Source of the DNA: Actinotalea sp. JY-7876
GTDB lineage: Bacteria; Actinomycetota; Actinomycetes; Actinomycetales; Cellulomonadaceae
Reading direction: 5' to 3'
Assembly: GCF_014042015.1 (NCBI RefSeq)
Contig: NZ_CP059493.1
Span: 2,542,001-2,606,000, forward strand
DNA length: 64,000 nucleotides
A model generated the notes under the pieces. The model saw only the letters and a program-made list of their open reading frames with translations, made no database searches and had not been told where the DNA came from. The number at the start of each line of letters is the position of its first letter. The first letter of the stretch is position 1. This document shows positions 53,992 through 61,522 of the stretch, piece by piece. The position numbers and the translations under genes were made by a program.

Positions 53992-55034
53992 CGACACCGA
54001 TCGAGACCCCGCCCGCGACGCGGCGCGGCAGCCGCGCCGGACGCGACCAACGCGGCGACGAGGCGCGCGGTGACGAGGCGCCCGAGCCCGCGGGCCGGTC
54101 CCACCGCGAGTACGGCGCGGACGCGCTCATCGTGTGCGACAACCTCGTGCGCATCTACCAGGTCGAGCAGATCGAGGTGCAGGCCCTGCAGGGGCTCGAC
54201 CTCCTCGTCGACCCGGGCGAGATGATCGCGATCGTCGGCGCGTCCGGCTCGGGCAAGTCGACGCTGCTCAACGTGCTGTCGGGGCTGGACGTCCCGACGG
54301 CGGGCCGGGCGCGCGTGGCGGGCTGGGACCTGCTGCGCATGTCCGCGGCCGACCGCCTCACGTACCGCCGCAGCGTCGTCGGGTTCGTCTGGCAGCAGAC
54401 GTCCCGCAACCTCCTGCCCTACCTCACGGCCGCGGAGAACGTCGCGCTGCCGATGGCGTTCTCGGGGGCTCGTGCGCCCGCCCGGCGCCGGCGCACGAGC
54501 CAGCTGCTCGAGGCCCTCGGGATGGGCGCCAAGGCGGACCGCCGCCCGGGCGAGCTCTCGGGTGGCGAGCAGCAGCGCGTCGCGATCGCCGTCGCGCTGG
54601 CCAACCGGCCGCAGGTGCTCTTCGCGGACGAGCCCACCGGCGAGCTCGACTCCGCGACCGGCGAGGACGTCTTCGCCGCGCTGCGCTCGGCCAACACGGA
54701 CCTGGGGGCGACGGTGGTCATCGTGACGCACGACTCCGGGGTCTCGACGCAGGTGCAGCGCACCGTCGCGATCCGCGACGGCCGGACGGCGTCGGAGGTC
54801 GTGCGGCGCACCGAGGTCGACGAGCACGGCGCGTCCGAGGTCATCGCCGAGGAGTACGCCGTGCTCGACCGGGTCGGCCGCCTGCAGCTCCCGGCGGAGT
54901 ACCGCAGCACCCTGGGGCTGCGGGACCGGGTCCGCCTCGAGCTCGAGCCGGACCACGTCGGGATCTGGCCGGACGCGACGCGCCCGGCACCGCGCCGCGG
55001 CGCGCCCGCACCGACCGAGGAGGACCCGCGATGA
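53988..55034 (+). CDS. ABC ATPase with a C-terminal AbrB-like domain
   Basis: A 348-residue protein. After a charged N-terminus of about 45 residues comes a MacB/LolD-type ATPase: GASGSGKSTLLNVLSGLD (Walker A), WQQTSRNLLPYLTAAEN (Q loop), LSGGEQQRVAIAVAL (signature), VLFADEPTGELDSATG (Walker B) and IVTHD. Residues about 285-335 (EEYAVLDRVGRLQLPAEYR then LGLRDRVRLELEPDHVGIWP) match the swapped-hairpin AbrB/SpoVT fold: D-x-x-GR-x-x-x-P-x-x-x-R, then a strand pair. AbrB domains usually bind DNA; here it may dimerise the ATPase or link transport to regulation. Overlaps both neighbours by ATGA. Confidence 0.9.
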   Translation: MTTPIETPPATRRGSRAGRDQRGDEARGDEAPEPAGRSHREYGADALIVCDNLVRIYQVEQIEVQALQGLDLLVDPGEMIAIVGASGSGKSTLLNVLSGLDVPTAGRARVAGWDLLRMSAADRLTYRRSVVGFVWQQTSRNLLPYLTAAENVALPMAFSGARAPARRRRTSQLLEALGMGAKADRRPGELSGGEQQRVAIAVALANRPQVLFADEPTGELDSATGEDVFAALRSANTDLGATVVIVTHDSGVSTQVQRTVAIRDGRTASEVVRRTEVDEHGASEVIAEEYAVLDRVGRLQLPAEYRSTLGLRDRVRLELEPDHVGIWPDATRPAPRRGAPAPTEEDPR

Positions 55035-55756
55035 GCACCGCGCCGCAGACCCGAGGCACCGCCGCCGCCGCCGACGGGGCACCCATGGTCGTCGTCGAGG
55101 CCCTCAGCCGCACCTACCGCTCCTCGGGCAGCGAGGTGCACGCGCTGCGGGACGTCGGCTTCGAGGTCGACCGCGGCCAGCTCGTGGCGCTCGTCGGACG
55201 CTCCGGCTCGGGCAAGACGACCCTGCTGAACTGCGTGGGCGGGCTGGACCGGCCGACGTCGGGCCGCGTCGTGGTCGACGGCACCGAGGTGAGCGCGATC
55301 GACGAGCGCGCGCGCACCGCCCTGCGCCGGGACCGGCTCGCGTTCGTGTTCCAGACCTTCGGCCTGGTGCCGATGCTCTCCGCGGCCGAGAACGTCGGCC
55401 TGCCCATGCGCCTGAAGAAGGCGCCGACGGCGGAGCGCGAGGCGCGCGTCGCGCACCTGCTCGAGCTCGTGGGCCTGACGCGCCACGCGGCGCAGCGCCC
55501 CTCCGAGCTGTCCGGCGGCCAGCAGCAGCGCGTCGCCATCGCCCGGGCGCTGGCGAACTCGCCGCGCCTGCTCATCGCGGACGAGCCGACGGGTCAGCTC
55601 GACGCCGAGACCGGGGCGACCGTCATGGCCCTGCTGCAGTCCGTGGTCCGCGCCGAGGGCATGACGGCGATCGTCTCGACGCACGACCAGACGCTCCAGG
55701 CGCTGGCGGACCGCACGCTGCGGCTCGCCGACGGGCGCCTGGTGGCGGAGGGCTGA
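55031..55756 (+). CDS. ABC exporter ATPase, LolD/MacB type
   Basis: A 241-residue ATPase. [18 protein letters not shown] (Walker A), [15 protein letters not shown] (Q loop), [15 protein letters not shown] (signature), [16 protein letters not shown] (Walker B) and VSTHD (switch histidine) are all intact. It has no extra domain, unlike the ATPase gene before it. Two ATPases and two permeases in one coupled operon fit a heteromeric exporter, perhaps ATPase 1 and 2 pairing. It ends six bases before the convergent flavodoxin gene. Confidence 0.92.
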   Translation: MSTAPQTRGTAAAADGAPMVVVEALSRTYRSSGSEVHALRDVGFEVDRGQLVALVGRSGSGKTTLLNCVGGLDRPTSGRVVVDGTEVSAIDERARTALRRDRLAFVFQTFGLVPMLSAAENVGLPMRLKKAPTAEREARVAHLLELVGLTRHAAQRPSELSGGQQQRVAIARALANSPRLLIADEPTGQLDAETGATVMALLQSVVRAEGMTAIVSTHDQTLQALADRTLRLADGRLVAEG

Positions 55757-55762
55757 GGCGGC

Positions 55763-56299
55763 TCAGCCCCGGGCGAGCCGCAGGGGGCCGCGGCGGACCC
55801 GCCGCGCGTCCTCGGTGTGCAGGGCGTCGCTGATGTCGCGGGCCCAGCGCGCGACCTCCGGCCACACGCGGAAGTCGCCGGCCTGCGCGCGCACGAGCGA
55901 GACGACGGCGCGCTCGGCCAGCGTCAGGCAGCCGTGGTCCAGGCGCCCGGCGAAGGTCCGGTGGCCCCGCGCGGCGAGCCGCGTGAGCAGCGAGGGCACC
56001 TCCTCCGGGTCGTCGCTCGGCACGGGCTGGCGCCCGACCGGACCCGAGGAGAAGAGCCACACCGGGCGGTCCGAGTACGTGGCCGCGAGGCGGTCGACCA
56101 GCGCGCGTGCCGACGCGGACCAGCGCCCGACGTACACGGACGAGCCGAGCACGACCGCGTCGTAGCCCGACGGGTCCTCGACCTCGTCCGGGTCGCGCAC
56201 GTCGACGCGGTGCCCGCCGCTCCTCAGCTCGTCGGCGATCGCCTCGGCGATCTCGCGCGTGGAGCCGTGCCGTGAGGCCACGGCGACCAGGACCTGCAT
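55763..56299 (-). CDS. Flavodoxin-domain protein
   Basis: A 178-residue protein of the flavodoxin_5 group. VLVAVASRHGSTREIAEAIA is the phosphate-binding loop for FMN, YDAVVLGSSVYVGRW the second flavin-binding loop, and VWLFSSGPVG the third. Members include HemG-like menaquinone-dependent protoporphyrinogen oxidases and actinobacterial redox proteins of unknown role; I cannot tell which this is. The frame is open far upstream, but GAGGAGG before the ATG at 56299 and the immediate start of the fold fix the start. Confidence 0.83.
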   Translation of the reverse strand: MQVLVAVASRHGSTREIAEAIADELRSGGHRVDVRDPDEVEDPSGYDAVVLGSSVYVGRWSASARALVDRLAATYSDRPVWLFSSGPVGRQPVPSDDPEEVPSLLTRLAARGHRTFAGRLDHGCLTLAERAVVSLVRAQAGDFRVWPEVARWARDISDALHTEDARRVRRGPLRLARG

Positions 56300-56389
56300 C
56301 GGGACCACCTCCTCGGGGGTCGTGTGGCTCTCAGCCTCCCTCCCGCGGCGGGCGTGCGCCTGGGTCGCAGGTCCCGCAGACTTGCCGCC

Positions 56390-57187
56390 ATGACCACGCC
56401 AGACATCCCCACCATCGACCTGCGCACACCCCTCGGCGCGATCCCCGTCCCCCTGCTCGGGCTGGGGACGTGGCAGTCGGAGGGTGATGACGCCTACCGC
56501 GCCGTCCGGCACGCGCTCGACGTCGGCTACCGCCACGTCGACACCGCCACCGCCTACGGCAACGAGGACCAGGTGGGCCGCGCGCTCGCCGACTCCTCGG
56601 TCGACCGCGACCAGGTCTTCGTCACCACCAAGCTGCCGCCCGACGCCGCCGGCCGCGAGCGCGAGACGCTCGAGCAGAGCCTGCGCCTGCTCGGCACGGA
56701 CCACGTGGACCTGTGGCTCGTGCACTGGCCGCCGAACAAGCAGGCCACGCCCAGCACCTGGCAGGCGTTCCGCGAGCTGCGGGACGAGGGCAAGGTCCGG
56801 GCGATCGGCGTGAGCAACTACTCGCTCGCGCAGATCGACGAGCTGATCGACGCGACCGGCGAGGCCCCCTCGATCAACCAGATCCCGTGGAGCCCGTCCG
56901 ACCACGACCCGATGACGGTCTCGGGCCACGCGCAGCGGGGCGTCGCGCTCGAGGGCTACAGCCCGTTCAAGCGGACCGACGCCGAGAACCCGGTGCTGGT
57001 CGAGATCGCCGAGGCGCGCGGCGCCACCGTGCACCAGGTGATCCTCGCCTGGCACCTGCATCACCGCGTCGTCGTGATCCCGAAGTCGGTCACCCCCGAG
57101 CGCATCGAGGCGAACCTCGCCGGCGCCGGCGTCGCGCTGAGCGACGAGGAGGTCGCGCGCATCGACGCGTTGGACGCGACGGACTGA
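56390..57187 (+). CDS. Aldo/keto reductase
   Basis: A 265-residue single-domain NADPH-dependent reductase. The catalytic tetrad is complete: D51 (GYRHVDTATAYGNE), Y56, K81 (VTTKLPP) and H112 (LWLVHWP). VRAIGVSNYSLAQIDEL and VVVIPKSVTPERIEANL (cofactor binding) are also conserved. The length and EGYSPFK in place of the usual AYSPL suit the 2,5-diketo-gluconate reductase group, but substrate cannot be read from sequence. CAGACT seven bases before the ATG may be a leaderless -10 that is one base off the usual pattern. A perfect hairpin follows. Confidence 0.9.
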   Translation: MTTPDIPTIDLRTPLGAIPVPLLGLGTWQSEGDDAYRAVRHALDVGYRHVDTATAYGNEDQVGRALADSSVDRDQVFVTTKLPPDAAGRERETLEQSLRLLGTDHVDLWLVHWPPNKQATPSTWQAFRELRDEGKVRAIGVSNYSLAQIDELIDATGEAPSINQIPWSPSDHDPMTVSGHAQRGVALEGYSPFKRTDAENPVLVEIAEARGATVHQVILAWHLHHRVVVIPKSVTPERIEANLAGAGVALSDEEVARIDALDATD

Positions 57188-57200
57188 CCGGGCGACACCG

Positions 57201-57234
57201 CACCGGGGACGCACGCCGACGTGCGTCCCCGGTG
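57201..57234 (+). terminator. Perfect 15-bp hairpin terminator after the aldo/keto reductase gene
   Basis: Arms 57201-57215 and 57220-57234 are exact inverted repeats around a CCGA loop, 14 bases after the stop. No T tract. Confidence 0.8.
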
Positions 57235-57277
57235 GACCGTCGCGCTGACCGGTTCGACACCGCGCGCACCCGCCGGT

Positions 57278-57283
57278 GAGACT
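57278..57283 (+). promoter_or_regulatory. Candidate leaderless -10 (GAGACT) of the carboxypeptidase gene
   Basis: GAGACT, six bases before the GTG at 57290. It keeps A2 and T6 but lacks T1. It decides the start between this GTG and one at 57221. Confidence 0.35.
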
Positions 57284-57289
57284 GCAGGC

Positions 57290-58456
57290 GTGCTCGCCCG
57301 ACTCGCCGCCCTGCCCCGACGGACCCAGCTCGCGGCGGTCGCGGCCCTGGCGTGCGTGCTGGCCCTGGTCGTCACGCTCGTCGTCGTGCAGGTCCGCGCG
57401 GGCCACGCGCGCGACGACCGTGCCGCTGCGGCGGCGGCGCTCGCGGCGGAGGAGCGCGCCGCCGAGGAGGCGGCACGCGAGGCGGCGGAACGGGAGGCGG
57501 CCGAGGCGGCGCGCGTCGCCGCCGAGGCGTGGGCGGTCGCCGCGGCCCAGGCCGAGACCGAGCTGGCGGCGGCCGACGGCGTCCTGGCGGCGTCGGCCGG
57601 CCAGGTGGCCGACGACGCCGTCCGGGCCGGGCTCGCGGCGGCGATGGACGCGGTGCGGGCGCTGCTCGCCGCGGCCGAGCCGGCGCAGCAGGACGCGGGC
57701 GCCGACGACGTCGGCTCGCTCGCCCTCCCGGTCGCGGCCGACCTCGACGCCGCGGTGGCCGCGATGGTGGCGGCGTCGGGCGCCGTCGTGCAGGCGCAGC
57801 AGGAGTGGGTCGCGGCCGAGGAGGCACGCCTCGCCGCCGAGGCCGCGGCCGCGGCGCAGGCGGAGGCCGAGCGCCGGGCGGCCGCGGACGCCGCCCGCGC
57901 GCCGTCGTCCGCGCCCTCGGCACCGCGCCTCGGCGGACCGCCCAGCACCGGCGCCGGCCCCGACTGCGGCAGCCCCGCGTCGGCGGAGCCGCCCCGCAAC
58001 GACGGGCCGACCTTCTACACCTCGACGCCGAGCGAGTCAGGGGACGGCAGCAACGGCCGCGTGCCGCGCTCGCAGCTGTCCCCGCTCGGCTGGTGCCAGG
58101 ACTCGCAGGGGAACCAGCAGTGGCTGCGCCACGACGCCGCTGCGGCCCTGACCAGGCTGAACGAGGCCTTCCGGGCGCAGTTCGGCGAGAACATCGCCGT
58201 CGACATGACCTACCGGTCCTACGAGGACCAGGTCCAGATGCGCGAGGCGTACGGCTCCGCCGCGGCGCGTCCGGGCACGTCGAACCACGGCACCGGGCTG
58301 GCGTTCGACACCTGGGAGTGGCAGGCGTACGCCTTCGGCTCGGCGCGGTACGAGTGGCTCGTGGCCCACGGCCCCGCGTACGGCTGGGTCGCCCCGGGTT
58401 GGGCCCGCCAGGGCGGCTCCAACCCGGAGTACTGGCACTTCGAGTTCACCGGCTGA
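57290..58456 (+). CDS. Membrane-anchored VanY-type D-alanyl-D-alanine carboxypeptidase
   Basis: A 388-residue protein. A membrane anchor (LAAVAALACVLALVVTLVVV, about 13-36) is followed by an alanine/glutamate-rich helical region to about 225, probably a long coiled coil spanning the wall. A short Pro/Ser linker leads to the peptidase domain (about 260-388). SNHGTGLAFD holds zinc ligands H333 and D340, and EYWHFEF holds H383 with E385 close by. It trims the terminal D-alanine from peptidoglycan stem peptides. Lone terminators isolate it from its neighbours. The longer start at 57221 would add 23 residues ahead of the anchor and overlap the hairpin. Confidence 0.87.
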   Translation: MLARLAALPRRTQLAAVAALACVLALVVTLVVVQVRAGHARDDRAAAAAALAAEERAAEEAAREAAEREAAEAARVAAEAWAVAAAQAETELAAADGVLAASAGQVADDAVRAGLAAAMDAVRALLAAAEPAQQDAGADDVGSLALPVAADLDAAVAAMVAASGAVVQAQQEWVAAEEARLAAEAAAAAQAEAERRAAADAARAPSSAPSAPRLGGPPSTGAGPDCGSPASAEPPRNDGPTFYTSTPSESGDGSNGRVPRSQLSPLGWCQDSQGNQQWLRHDAAAALTRLNEAFRAQFGENIAVDMTYRSYEDQVQMREAYGSAAARPGTSNHGTGLAFDTWEWQAYAFGSARYEWLVAHGPAYGWVAPGWARQGGSNPEYWHFEFTG

Positions 58457-58505
58457 CCACCCCGCCCCCGACCGACCGCGGACGCCGGCCACCCCTCCGG
58501 TGAGC

Positions 58506-58563
58506 ACGTCCGTTCCCACCCAGCACGTCCTGCGCAGCGGACGTACCCGCTGGGAACGGACGT
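58506..58563. terminator. Nested double hairpin after the carboxypeptidase gene
   Basis: ACGTCCGTTCCCA at 58506-58518 pairs perfectly with TGGGAACGGACGT at 58551-58563, and ACGTCC (58525-58530) with GGACGT (58539-58544) inside. All four arms carry the same ACGTCC/GGACGT core. It could be a terminator or a small repeated palindrome. The rest of 58457-58726 shows no gene. Confidence 0.6.
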
Positions 58564-58726
58564 AGCGGGCGACCCGGGGTGGTGCGGGGCCGGCCGTCGC
58601 GCGGACGTGCCGGGCGGGGTGCGCTCCGGGGTGGCCGGCGGGTGGGAGAGTGGGACGGCCCCGGCCCACGTCCGCCGGCGGCGCAGCGCGGCGACGAGGC
58701 CGCGACCGACCCTGGAGGCGCCACCG

Positions 58727-60079
58727 ATGGCCGACACCGACGTCGACCCGACCACCCACTCCCCCGCCACCGCGTCCGGCGACGGAGCCCTGCGCAGCGG
58801 GGTGCCGGACATCGCGCCCGACTCGGCGCGGCCCACGCACGCCGGCCCGCTGGCGACGGCGCAGACCCAGCTCGCGGGCGCCATCGAGCGGCTGGGCTAC
58901 GACGCCGGCATGCACGCGATGCTCGCGACGCCGCGGCGCGAGATCAACGTGGCGATCCCCCTGCGGCGCGACGACGGCACGACCGAGCTGTTCCACGGCT
59001 TCCGGGTGCAGCACAACGTCTCGCGCGGACCGGGCAAGGGCGGGCTGCGGTTCCACCCGAGCGTCGACGTCGACGAGGTCCGCGCCCTCGCGATGTGGAT
59101 GACGTGGAAGTGCGCCGTCGTGGAGCTGCCGTACGGCGGCGCCAAGGGTGGCGTCGCGATCGACCCGCGGCGGTACTCCCAGGGTGAGCTCGAGCGCGTC
59201 ACGCGCCGCTACACGAGCGAGATCATGCCGATGATCGGTCCGGAGCGGGACATCATGGCCCCCGACATCGGCACGGACGCGCAGACCATGGCCTGGGTGA
59301 TGGACACCTACTCCGTCAACCAGGGCTACACGATCCCCGGCGTCGTGACCGGCAAGCCGCTGGAGGTGGGCGGCTCGCTGGGGCGGGCCACGGCCACGTC
59401 CCAGGGCGTGGTCCACACGGCGACCGCGGCGATCCGCGAGCAGGGCCTGGACCTGCGCGACGTGCGGGTCGCGGTCCAGGGCTTCGGCAAGGTCGGCTCC
59501 CACGCGGCGGCGATCTTCGCCCAGGGCGGCGCGCGCGTCGAGGCGGTCTCCGACCAGTACGGCGGCCTGCACCGCGCCGGCGGCATCGACGTGCCGCGGC
59601 TGCTCGACCACGTGCGCGAGACGGGCTCGGTCGTCGGCTTCGCGGGCGCCGACCCGATGGACAACGCGCACCTGCTCACGCTCGACGTCGACGTCCTGGT
59701 CCCGGCGGCGGTCGAGGGGGTCATCACCGAGGCGAACGCGGACCAGGTCAAGGCCCGCTGGGTCGTCGAGGGCGCCAACGGCCCGACGACCGCCGGGGCC
59801 GACCGCATCCTGACCGAGCGCGGGGTCGTCGTCGTGCCCGACATCCTCGCGAACGCGGGCGGCGTCGTCGTGTCCTACTTCGAGTGGGTGCAGGCGCAGC
59901 AGGCCTACTGGTGGACGGAGGCGGAGATCGAGCACCGCCTCGCCGAGCGGATGCTGCACGCCTACGACGCCGTCGCCGAGGTCGCGCGGCGCGAGCGCGT
60001 GCCGCTGCGCGACGCCGCCCTGCTCATCGGGGTCCAGCGCGTCGCCCAGGCCCACCGCACGCGCGGCCTGTACCCCTGA
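58727..60079 (+). CDS. Glu/Leu/Phe/Val dehydrogenase family enzyme, probably NAD-type glutamate dehydrogenase
   Basis: A 450-residue enzyme, the usual length. VQHNVSRGPGKGGLRFHPSV carries substrate-binding lysine, and VELPYGGAKGGVAIDPR the catalytic lysine. APDIGTDAQTMAWVMDTYS and TATSQGVV follow. The Rossmann domain has VAVQGFGKVGSHAAAIFAQGG, ending near VSDQYG. VVEGANGPTTAGADRILTERG and LANAGGVVVSYFEWVQ are also conserved. It interconverts glutamate and 2-oxoglutarate with ammonia; RocG/GudB-like features favour NAD. The ATG with GGAGG upstream is preferred over a start 40 codons earlier, whose added residues are arginine-rich. Confidence 0.9.
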   Translation: MADTDVDPTTHSPATASGDGALRSGVPDIAPDSARPTHAGPLATAQTQLAGAIERLGYDAGMHAMLATPRREINVAIPLRRDDGTTELFHGFRVQHNVSRGPGKGGLRFHPSVDVDEVRALAMWMTWKCAVVELPYGGAKGGVAIDPRRYSQGELERVTRRYTSEIMPMIGPERDIMAPDIGTDAQTMAWVMDTYSVNQGYTIPGVVTGKPLEVGGSLGRATATSQGVVHTATAAIREQGLDLRDVRVAVQGFGKVGSHAAAIFAQGGARVEAVSDQYGGLHRAGGIDVPRLLDHVRETGSVVGFAGADPMDNAHLLTLDVDVLVPAAVEGVITEANADQVKARWVVEGANGPTTAGADRILTERGVVVVPDILANAGGVVVSYFEWVQAQQAYWWTEAEIEHRLAERMLHAYDAVAEVARRERVPLRDAALLIGVQRVAQAHRTRGLYP

Positions 60080-60095
60080 CCGAGCACGGGCGCAC

Positions 60096-60101
60096 TAGGG
60101 T
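60096..60101 (+). promoter_or_regulatory. Candidate leaderless -10 (TAGGGT) of the NYN-domain gene
   Basis: TAGGGT, seven bases before the GTG at 60109, no ribosome-binding site. Confidence 0.5.
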
Positions 60102-60108
60102 CGGGACC

Positions 60109-60663
60109 GTGACGACCTACCTCCTCGTCGACGGCGAGAACATCGACGCGACGCTCGGCGGCTCGATCCTCGGCGCCCGCCCCGCACCCGAGGAGCGCCC
60201 CCGCTGGGAGCGTGTGCTCGAGTTCGCCCGCACCGTCTGGGGCGGCGAGGACGTCAAGGGGCTGTTCTTCCTCAACGCGTCCAACGGCACGATGCCGATG
60301 TCGTTCGTCCAGGCCCTCGTGGCCATCGGCTTCACGCCGATCCCGCTGGCCGGCGAGGCGCACGAGAAGGTCGTCGACATCGGCATCCAGCGCACGCTCG
60401 ACGCGCTCGCCGACCGCGACGGCGACGTGCTGCTCGCGAGCCACGACGGCGACTTCGCGCCCCAGCTCGGCGCGCTCCTCGGCCCCGGGCGCAACGTCGG
60501 CATGATGGCGTTCAAGGAGTTCACCAGCACGGCGCTGCAGCAGCTCGCCGAGGGCGGGCTTCAGGTGTTCGACCTCGAGACGGACGTCCGCGCGTTCAAC
60601 GTGCGCCTGCCCCGCCTGCGGATCATCTCGCTCGCGGAGTTCGACCCGACGCGCTACCTCTGA
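60109..60663 (+). CDS. NYN-domain protein (PIN-like ribonuclease fold)
   Basis: A 184-residue soluble protein. TTYLLVDGENIDATLGGSIL holds the first conserved acidic residues of the NYN fold, VKGLFFLNASNG the second strand, EKVVDIGIQRTLDAL another acidic site, and LLASHDGDFAPQLGALL the S-x-D-x-D-F motif. These residues form a metal site like that of PIN/FLAP nucleases, so it may cleave RNA. Substrate is unknown. The start is set by the -10 seven bases upstream. Confidence 0.85.
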   Translation: MTTYLLVDGENIDATLGGSILGARPAPEERPRWERVLEFARTVWGGEDVKGLFFLNASNGTMPMSFVQALVAIGFTPIPLAGEAHEKVVDIGIQRTLDALADRDGDVLLASHDGDFAPQLGALLGPGRNVGMMAFKEFTSTALQQLAEGGLQVFDLETDVRAFNVRLPRLRIISLAEFDPTRYL

Positions 60664-60752
60664 GCGGCACCTCGGGGCCGGCACGGTCCCGGGGTCCGGA
60701 CGAGGTTCCTCGTTCGGGGTGCGGACCGGTCACGGGCGTCCTATGGTCTCGT

Positions 60753-60885
60753 CAAACCTCCAGGTCGCCCGCGAGAGCGGAGACCCGGTCCGTACGACGG
60801 GCCGCTGGTGGGTGCCACGCCCTGTGCGGGTGAGACACCTGCCGGACCCGCCCCCGCTCGCCCCGGCGAGCGGGGGCGCACTCGT
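60753..60885 (+). ncRNA. Candidate structured small RNA ending in a 14-bp hairpin
   Basis: A -10-like TATGGT (60742-60747) is followed by four hairpins in about 130 bases: CCGC-GAGA-GCGG (60769-60780, a GNRA-type loop), CGGTCCGT-ACG-ACGGGCCG (60786-60804, one G-U pair), GGTGGGTG with CACCTGCC (60807-60814/60836-60843, two G-U pairs) and a perfect 14-bp stem (60849-60878). AAACCTCCAGG at the start carries a CCTCC that could pair with ribosome-binding sites. There is no codon-biased frame. I see none of the signatures of SRP RNA, tmRNA, 6C RNA or the common riboswitches. It could be a free RNA or a leader attenuator for the DUF6328 gene. Ends are estimates. Confidence 0.45.
60849..60878 (+). 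terminator. Perfect 14-bp hairpin ending the candidate RNA
   Basis: Arms 60849-60862 and 60865-60878 are exact inverted repeats around a 2-base gap, followed by CACTCGTTT. It lies 18 bases before the DUF6328 start, so read-through would decide expression of that gene. Confidence 0.75.
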
Positions 60886-60896
60886 TTCGCCACCAT

Positions 60897-61487
60897 GTGA
60901 CCATGACCCACAGAGCCGACGACGGTTCAGGCGCCACCGCTCCCGAGGCGCACCCCGGCCCCGCGCACGCCCCTGCGCCGGGACCCGGCGAGGACGGGAG
61001 ACGCGAGACCCCGACGGAGAAGCTGGACCGGAACTGGAACGAGATCCTCCAGGAGCTCCGCGTCACGCAGACGGGCATCCAGATCCTCACCGGATTCCTG
61101 CTGACCGTGCCGTTCCAGGAGCGGTTCGCCGAGCTGACCGACACCCAGCGCACCTTCTACCTCGTGCTCGTGGCGCTCGCCGCGCTGACGACGGGGACGG
61201 TGGTCGCCCCCGTGAGCCTGCACCGCTGGCTGTTCCGTCGCCGCGCGAAGTCCGAGCTCGTCACGAGCGCCGACCGGTTCATGCGGGTCGGCCTCGTCCT
61301 GCTCTCGCTCGTGGTCGCGGGCGTCGTCCTGCTCGTGTTCGACGTCGTCACCGGGCGCACCACCGCGGTCGCGGTCGCCGGCTCGGTCCTCGTGTTCCTG
61401 GTGCTCGCGTGGTTCGCGCTGCCGGCGGTCCTGGCGCGCAGCCGGCCGCGCGCGGAGCCGGAGGCCCTGCGGCCTGGCACCGAGTAG
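60897..61487 (+). CDS. DUF6328 family membrane protein
   Basis: A 196-residue protein. About 40 Pro/Gly/Ala-rich residues precede LDRNWNEILQELRVTQTGIQ, the DUF6328 signature. Four membrane segments follow (LTGFLLTVPF, FYLVLVALAALTTGTVV, VGLVLLSLVVAGVVLLV, VAVAGSVLVFLVLAWFAL). The function of the family is unknown. GTG at 60897 or ATG at 60903 could start it; neither has a ribosome-binding site. A 14-bp hairpin ends only 18 bases upstream, so attenuation is possible. Confidence 0.78.
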   Translation: MTMTHRADDGSGATAPEAHPGPAHAPAPGPGEDGRRETPTEKLDRNWNEILQELRVTQTGIQILTGFLLTVPFQERFAELTDTQRTFYLVLVALAALTTGTVVAPVSLHRWLFRRRAKSELVTSADRFMRVGLVLLSLVVAGVVLLVFDVVTGRTTAVAVAGSVLVFLVLAWFALPAVLARSRPRAEPEALRPGTE

Positions 61488-61514
61488 GTCGGCACCGAGC
61501 AGGTCGGCACCGAG
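61476..61514. repeat. 15-bp tandem repeat, 2.6 copies, across the DUF6328 stop
   Basis: GGCACCGAGTAGGTC, GGCACCGAGCAGGTC and a partial GGCACCGAG follow one another. The first copy holds the stop codon of the DUF6328 gene. It may be recent slippage. Confidence 0.75.
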
Positions 61515-61522
61515 CGGGCGCC

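Noticed and set aside
60753-60885. SRP RNA, tmRNA, 6C RNA or a common riboswitch as an identity for the structured region
   Set aside because: The GGAAGGAAGCAGCC-like SRP core, a tmRNA tag frame, runs of six C in loops, and TPP, cobalamin, SAM-IV, glycine or ydaO core motifs are all missing.
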